Assembly: GCA_902362805.1 (NCBI GenBank)
Contig: CABIXY010000003.1
Span: 467,140 to 531,139 of the forward strand
Source: Eubacteriaceae bacterium
GTDB lineage: Bacteria > Bacillota > Clostridia > Peptostreptococcales > Anaerovoracaceae
Direction: 5' to 3'
DNA: 64,000 nt
Positions 62,258 through 64,000 of the stretch are shown one piece after another (within the stretch, counting starts at the first letter, position 1; every line of letters starts with the position of its first letter). Made by a program: the position numbers and the translations under genes. The notes below the pieces were generated by a model. It worked only from the letters and a program-made list of their open reading frames with translations, was not told the DNA's origin and made no database searches.

Positions 62258-63040
62258 GTGTTTTTAACAGTAGGTGAAATTTCAAAGGCTTTGGGCATTT
62301 CCAACGAGGCCATCAGGTATTATGTCAAAGAGGGTATCATCAGGCCAAAGAAAAATGAAGAAAACAATTATTGGGAGTATTCTTCTGATGATTTGATGAA
62401 GCTGACAGATGTACTCTTTTATAGAACCATGAATTTAACTATGAAAGAAATCAAACTGATCATGGGTGGATTGCCCCTTGAGGAGATTGGAGCCGTCATT
62501 GATCAGAGGAAATCAGACATGATTCGTGAGATCAAAGAGAAAGTCAACGCACTTTCAGACCTGGATCTATGGCAGGAAAATTATCGAAAAGAGTTGGATT
62601 TGATAGGCCGGTTCGTAACTGGCGCGATGCCGGCAGAGTTCAGAAGATATGGCTGCTTTGAAGAGCCGAACCATATGGCGCGTTATCTGGAGGAGTGTTT
62701 TGACCTGGACAAAGAGGACTGGGGCGGCGTGTCCATTTCCTTTTATTACAATATCAATGATGAGAGACCAAAGCTTCAGCGTTATCTTTCGATTGAAGGC
62801 TCCGTCAAATTAAAGGCATCCAATACTTATGACGACATTATTGAAGAGAGGGCCGATCAGTGTCTGATTACAGAAGTACACTATAGCGACGAGGTCCTCG
62901 AGATGATCCAGCCCCTGATAGACTATGCTGGCGAACATCGTCTGAGGCTGACAGGGGCATTTTATGGACGAGAGGATACTAACTATTTTGTCGGCGATAA
63001 GCGGTCGGGGCTTTATAAAATCTATGCTCCCATAAACTAA
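62258..63040 (+). CDS. MerR-family regulator with effector-binding domain
   Basis: 260 residues starting with GTG after AAGGAGG. N-terminal MerR domain FLTVGEISKALGISNEAIRYYVKEGIIRPKKNEENNYWEYSSDDLMKL, coiled coil to about residue 110, then a BmrR/GyrI-like ligand domain. It is the last gene of the LysO run, so a lysine-type or amino-compound effector is a reasonable guess. It is only generally similar to the MerR at 49310. Confidence 0.9.
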   Translation: MFLTVGEISKALGISNEAIRYYVKEGIIRPKKNEENNYWEYSSDDLMKLTDVLFYRTMNLTMKEIKLIMGGLPLEEIGAVIDQRKSDMIREIKEKVNALSDLDLWQENYRKELDLIGRFVTGAMPAEFRRYGCFEEPNHMARYLEECFDLDKEDWGGVSISFYYNINDERPKLQRYLSIEGSVKLKASNTYDDIIEERADQCLITEVHYSDEVLEMIQPLIDYAGEHRLRLTGAFYGREDTNYFVGDKRSGLYKIYAPIN

Positions 63041-63063
63041 AGGAATTTTATGAATTTCTATTG

Positions 63064-63092
63064 ACCTCGGGGTTACCCCGAGGTTTATTCTT
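63064..63092 (+). terminator. Terminator after the merR gene
   Basis: ACCTCGGGG-tta-CCCCGAGGT, perfect 9-bp stem with a three-base loop, then TTATTCTTT. Confidence 0.88.
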
Positions 63093-63133
63093 TAGTTAGG
63101 CAAAAATTTTATAGAACAAAGGAGGCGAAGAAT

Positions 63134-64000
63134 TTGCATGCAGAAGAAATCAAGAAGTACATAGAGGATCACGAGAGAGATATCATTGCAGATCTGAAAG
63201 GTCTTGTGAATATTCCCAGCGTTTCTTCCGACAAAGAAAACGTAGGCAAGGCACTGGATTATGTGTTGAGGCTGGCAGAAAAGATGGGCTTTGAAGCGAA
63301 AAGCGTGCTGGATCATCAGGTAGGCGTAATCGAAATTGGGAAAGGCGAGGAGACGGTGGGCATTTTATCTCACGTAGATGTAGTGCCGGCAGAAAATCTT
63401 TCGTCCTGGATTAGTCCGCCATTTGAGATGACAGAAAGAGAGGGGCAGCTTTGGGGCCGCGGAACCATGGACGATAAAGGTGCCATCATCGTCTGCCTCT
63501 ACGCTATGAAGTGTCTATTGGATAGCGGAAAGCCGCTTCAGAAGAAGATTCAGATGATCTTAGGCACCCAAGAAGAGGTGATGTGGACTGATATGGAAAG
63601 CTATGTGGCTAATTATCCGCTGCCTGATTACGGATTTACTCCTGATGGGGAATTTCCCCTCTGCAATATTGAGAAAGGCTGTATGGATGTGGAACTGCAC
63701 TTTGCACTTGACGATACAATGGCTGAGGATGGCTGGTATCTTACTGATATCCATGCAGGACAGGCGACCAATGCGGTGCCTGGCAGTTGTACTTGTCAGA
63801 TGACTAGGTTTAAGAATGGTGTGGCGGCAGACTACAAGTCTTTGACAGCAGAGGGAAAGGCTGTCCATTCCTGCCAGCCAGAGAAAGGGGAAAATGCCAT
63901 CTTCAATCTGGCTGTCCTGATTGCGAAGGCAGAGCATTGTGAGAATCAAGTCAGCCGAGTTTTGATGATGCTGAGAGAGAAATTCGGCAGTCTCTACGGA
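63134..64000 (+). CDS. Sapep/PepV-type M20 metallodipeptidase (3' end outside the window)
   Basis: 289 codons are present; the gene runs off the right edge. Start is TTG after AAAGGAGG; the ATG four bases on is out of frame. The M20 zinc-site motifs are clear: GILSHVDVVPA (His, then Asp), WGRGTMDDKGAII with the bridging Asp, and GTQEEVMWTDM with the catalytic Glu pair. The protein belongs to the Sapep/PepV group of Zn- or Mn-dependent dipeptidases with a lid domain inserted at about residues 175 onward. Amino acids released from dipeptides could supply the need for the LysO exporters just upstream, although a terminator separates them. Confidence 0.9.
   Translation, partial: MHAEEIKKYIEDHERDIIADLKGLVNIPSVSSDKENVGKALDYVLRLAEKMGFEAKSVLDHQVGVIEIGKGEETVGILSHVDVVPAENLSSWISPPFEMTEREGQLWGRGTMDDKGAIIVCLYAMKCLLDSGKPLQKKIQMILGTQEEVMWTDMESYVANYPLPDYGFTPDGEFPLCNIEKGCMDVELHFALDDTMAEDGWYLTDIHAGQATNAVPGSCTCQMTRFKNGVAADYKSLTAEGKAVHSCQPEKGENAIFNLAVLIAKAEHCENQVSRVLMMLREKFGSLYG

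Overview
The window looks like a chromosomal segment of an anaerobic, spore-forming Clostridia member. The evidence is the sporulation genes gpr and spoIIP, a complete [FeFe]-hydrogenase maturation set (hydE, hydF, hydG), a tryptophan T-box leader, and the rpsT/gpr/spoIIP/lepA/hemW/hrcA/grpE/dnaK/dnaJ/prmA/rsmE/mtaB order known from Bacillus and Clostridium. Moderate GC content, AGGAGG-type ribosome sites and many TTG/GTG starts fit this. A relative of the Anaerovoracaceae / Eubacteriales family XIII is my guess, at low confidence. I saw no rRNA or tRNA gene and no CRISPR array.

Left third (1-18650). The minus strand carries a 5' portion of a TrpB-like gene behind a Trp-specific T-box, a ZIP metal transporter, and a run in which the hydrogenase maturation genes (TM1266-like, hydE, hydG, hydF) overlap into proB-proA. 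A sigma-54 activator is divergent from a phloretin/DAPG-hydrolase-like gene that has a textbook -24/-12 promoter. On the plus strand follow a glycosyltransferase, a four-gene operon that reads as NAD precursor salvage (nucleoside hydrolase, ribokinase, nicotinamidase-like hydrolase, nadE), a CDF metal transporter, murE and a SARP-like regulator.

Middle (18650-47500). deoD and rpsT are on the minus strand, then the conserved sporulation/heat-shock order begins on the plus strand. It is interrupted twice: between lepA and hemW by an AT-rich membrane protein gene and a MntA/HepT toxin-antitoxin pair, and between hemW and hrcA by about 15 kb of accessory genes. The accessory block holds glpK, an acyltransferase, an HTH-Uma2 fusion, an ECF sigma/anti-sigma pair, yaaA, an SDR, a truncated FAH hydrolase, arginine-deiminase-fold genes, a DegT-like gene, creatininase, an NCS1 permease and a nitroreductase. 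A CIRCE operator controls hrcA-grpE-dnaK-dnaJ.

Right third (47500-64000). The cluster resumes as prmA, rsmE, mtaB and hit, with further insertions: a GPH transporter with a MerR regulator flanked by RelE-type debris, and a PadR regulator with membrane proteins. An M23-NodB fusion, an NCS2 permease with an attenuator leader, a tandem pair of LysO-type exporters with a MerR regulator, and a partial M20 dipeptidase close the window.

The most unusual content is in the repeats. There is a family of double-hairpin elements whose stems differ in sequence but keep pairing (six copies), a pair of inverted ~327-bp elements with terminal and subterminal motifs exactly 61 bp apart bracketing the accessory block at 32.6-38.1 kb, long imperfect palindromes on both sides of dnaK, a 269-bp element with 17-bp perfect ends, and a perfect 44-bp palindrome after the HIT gene.
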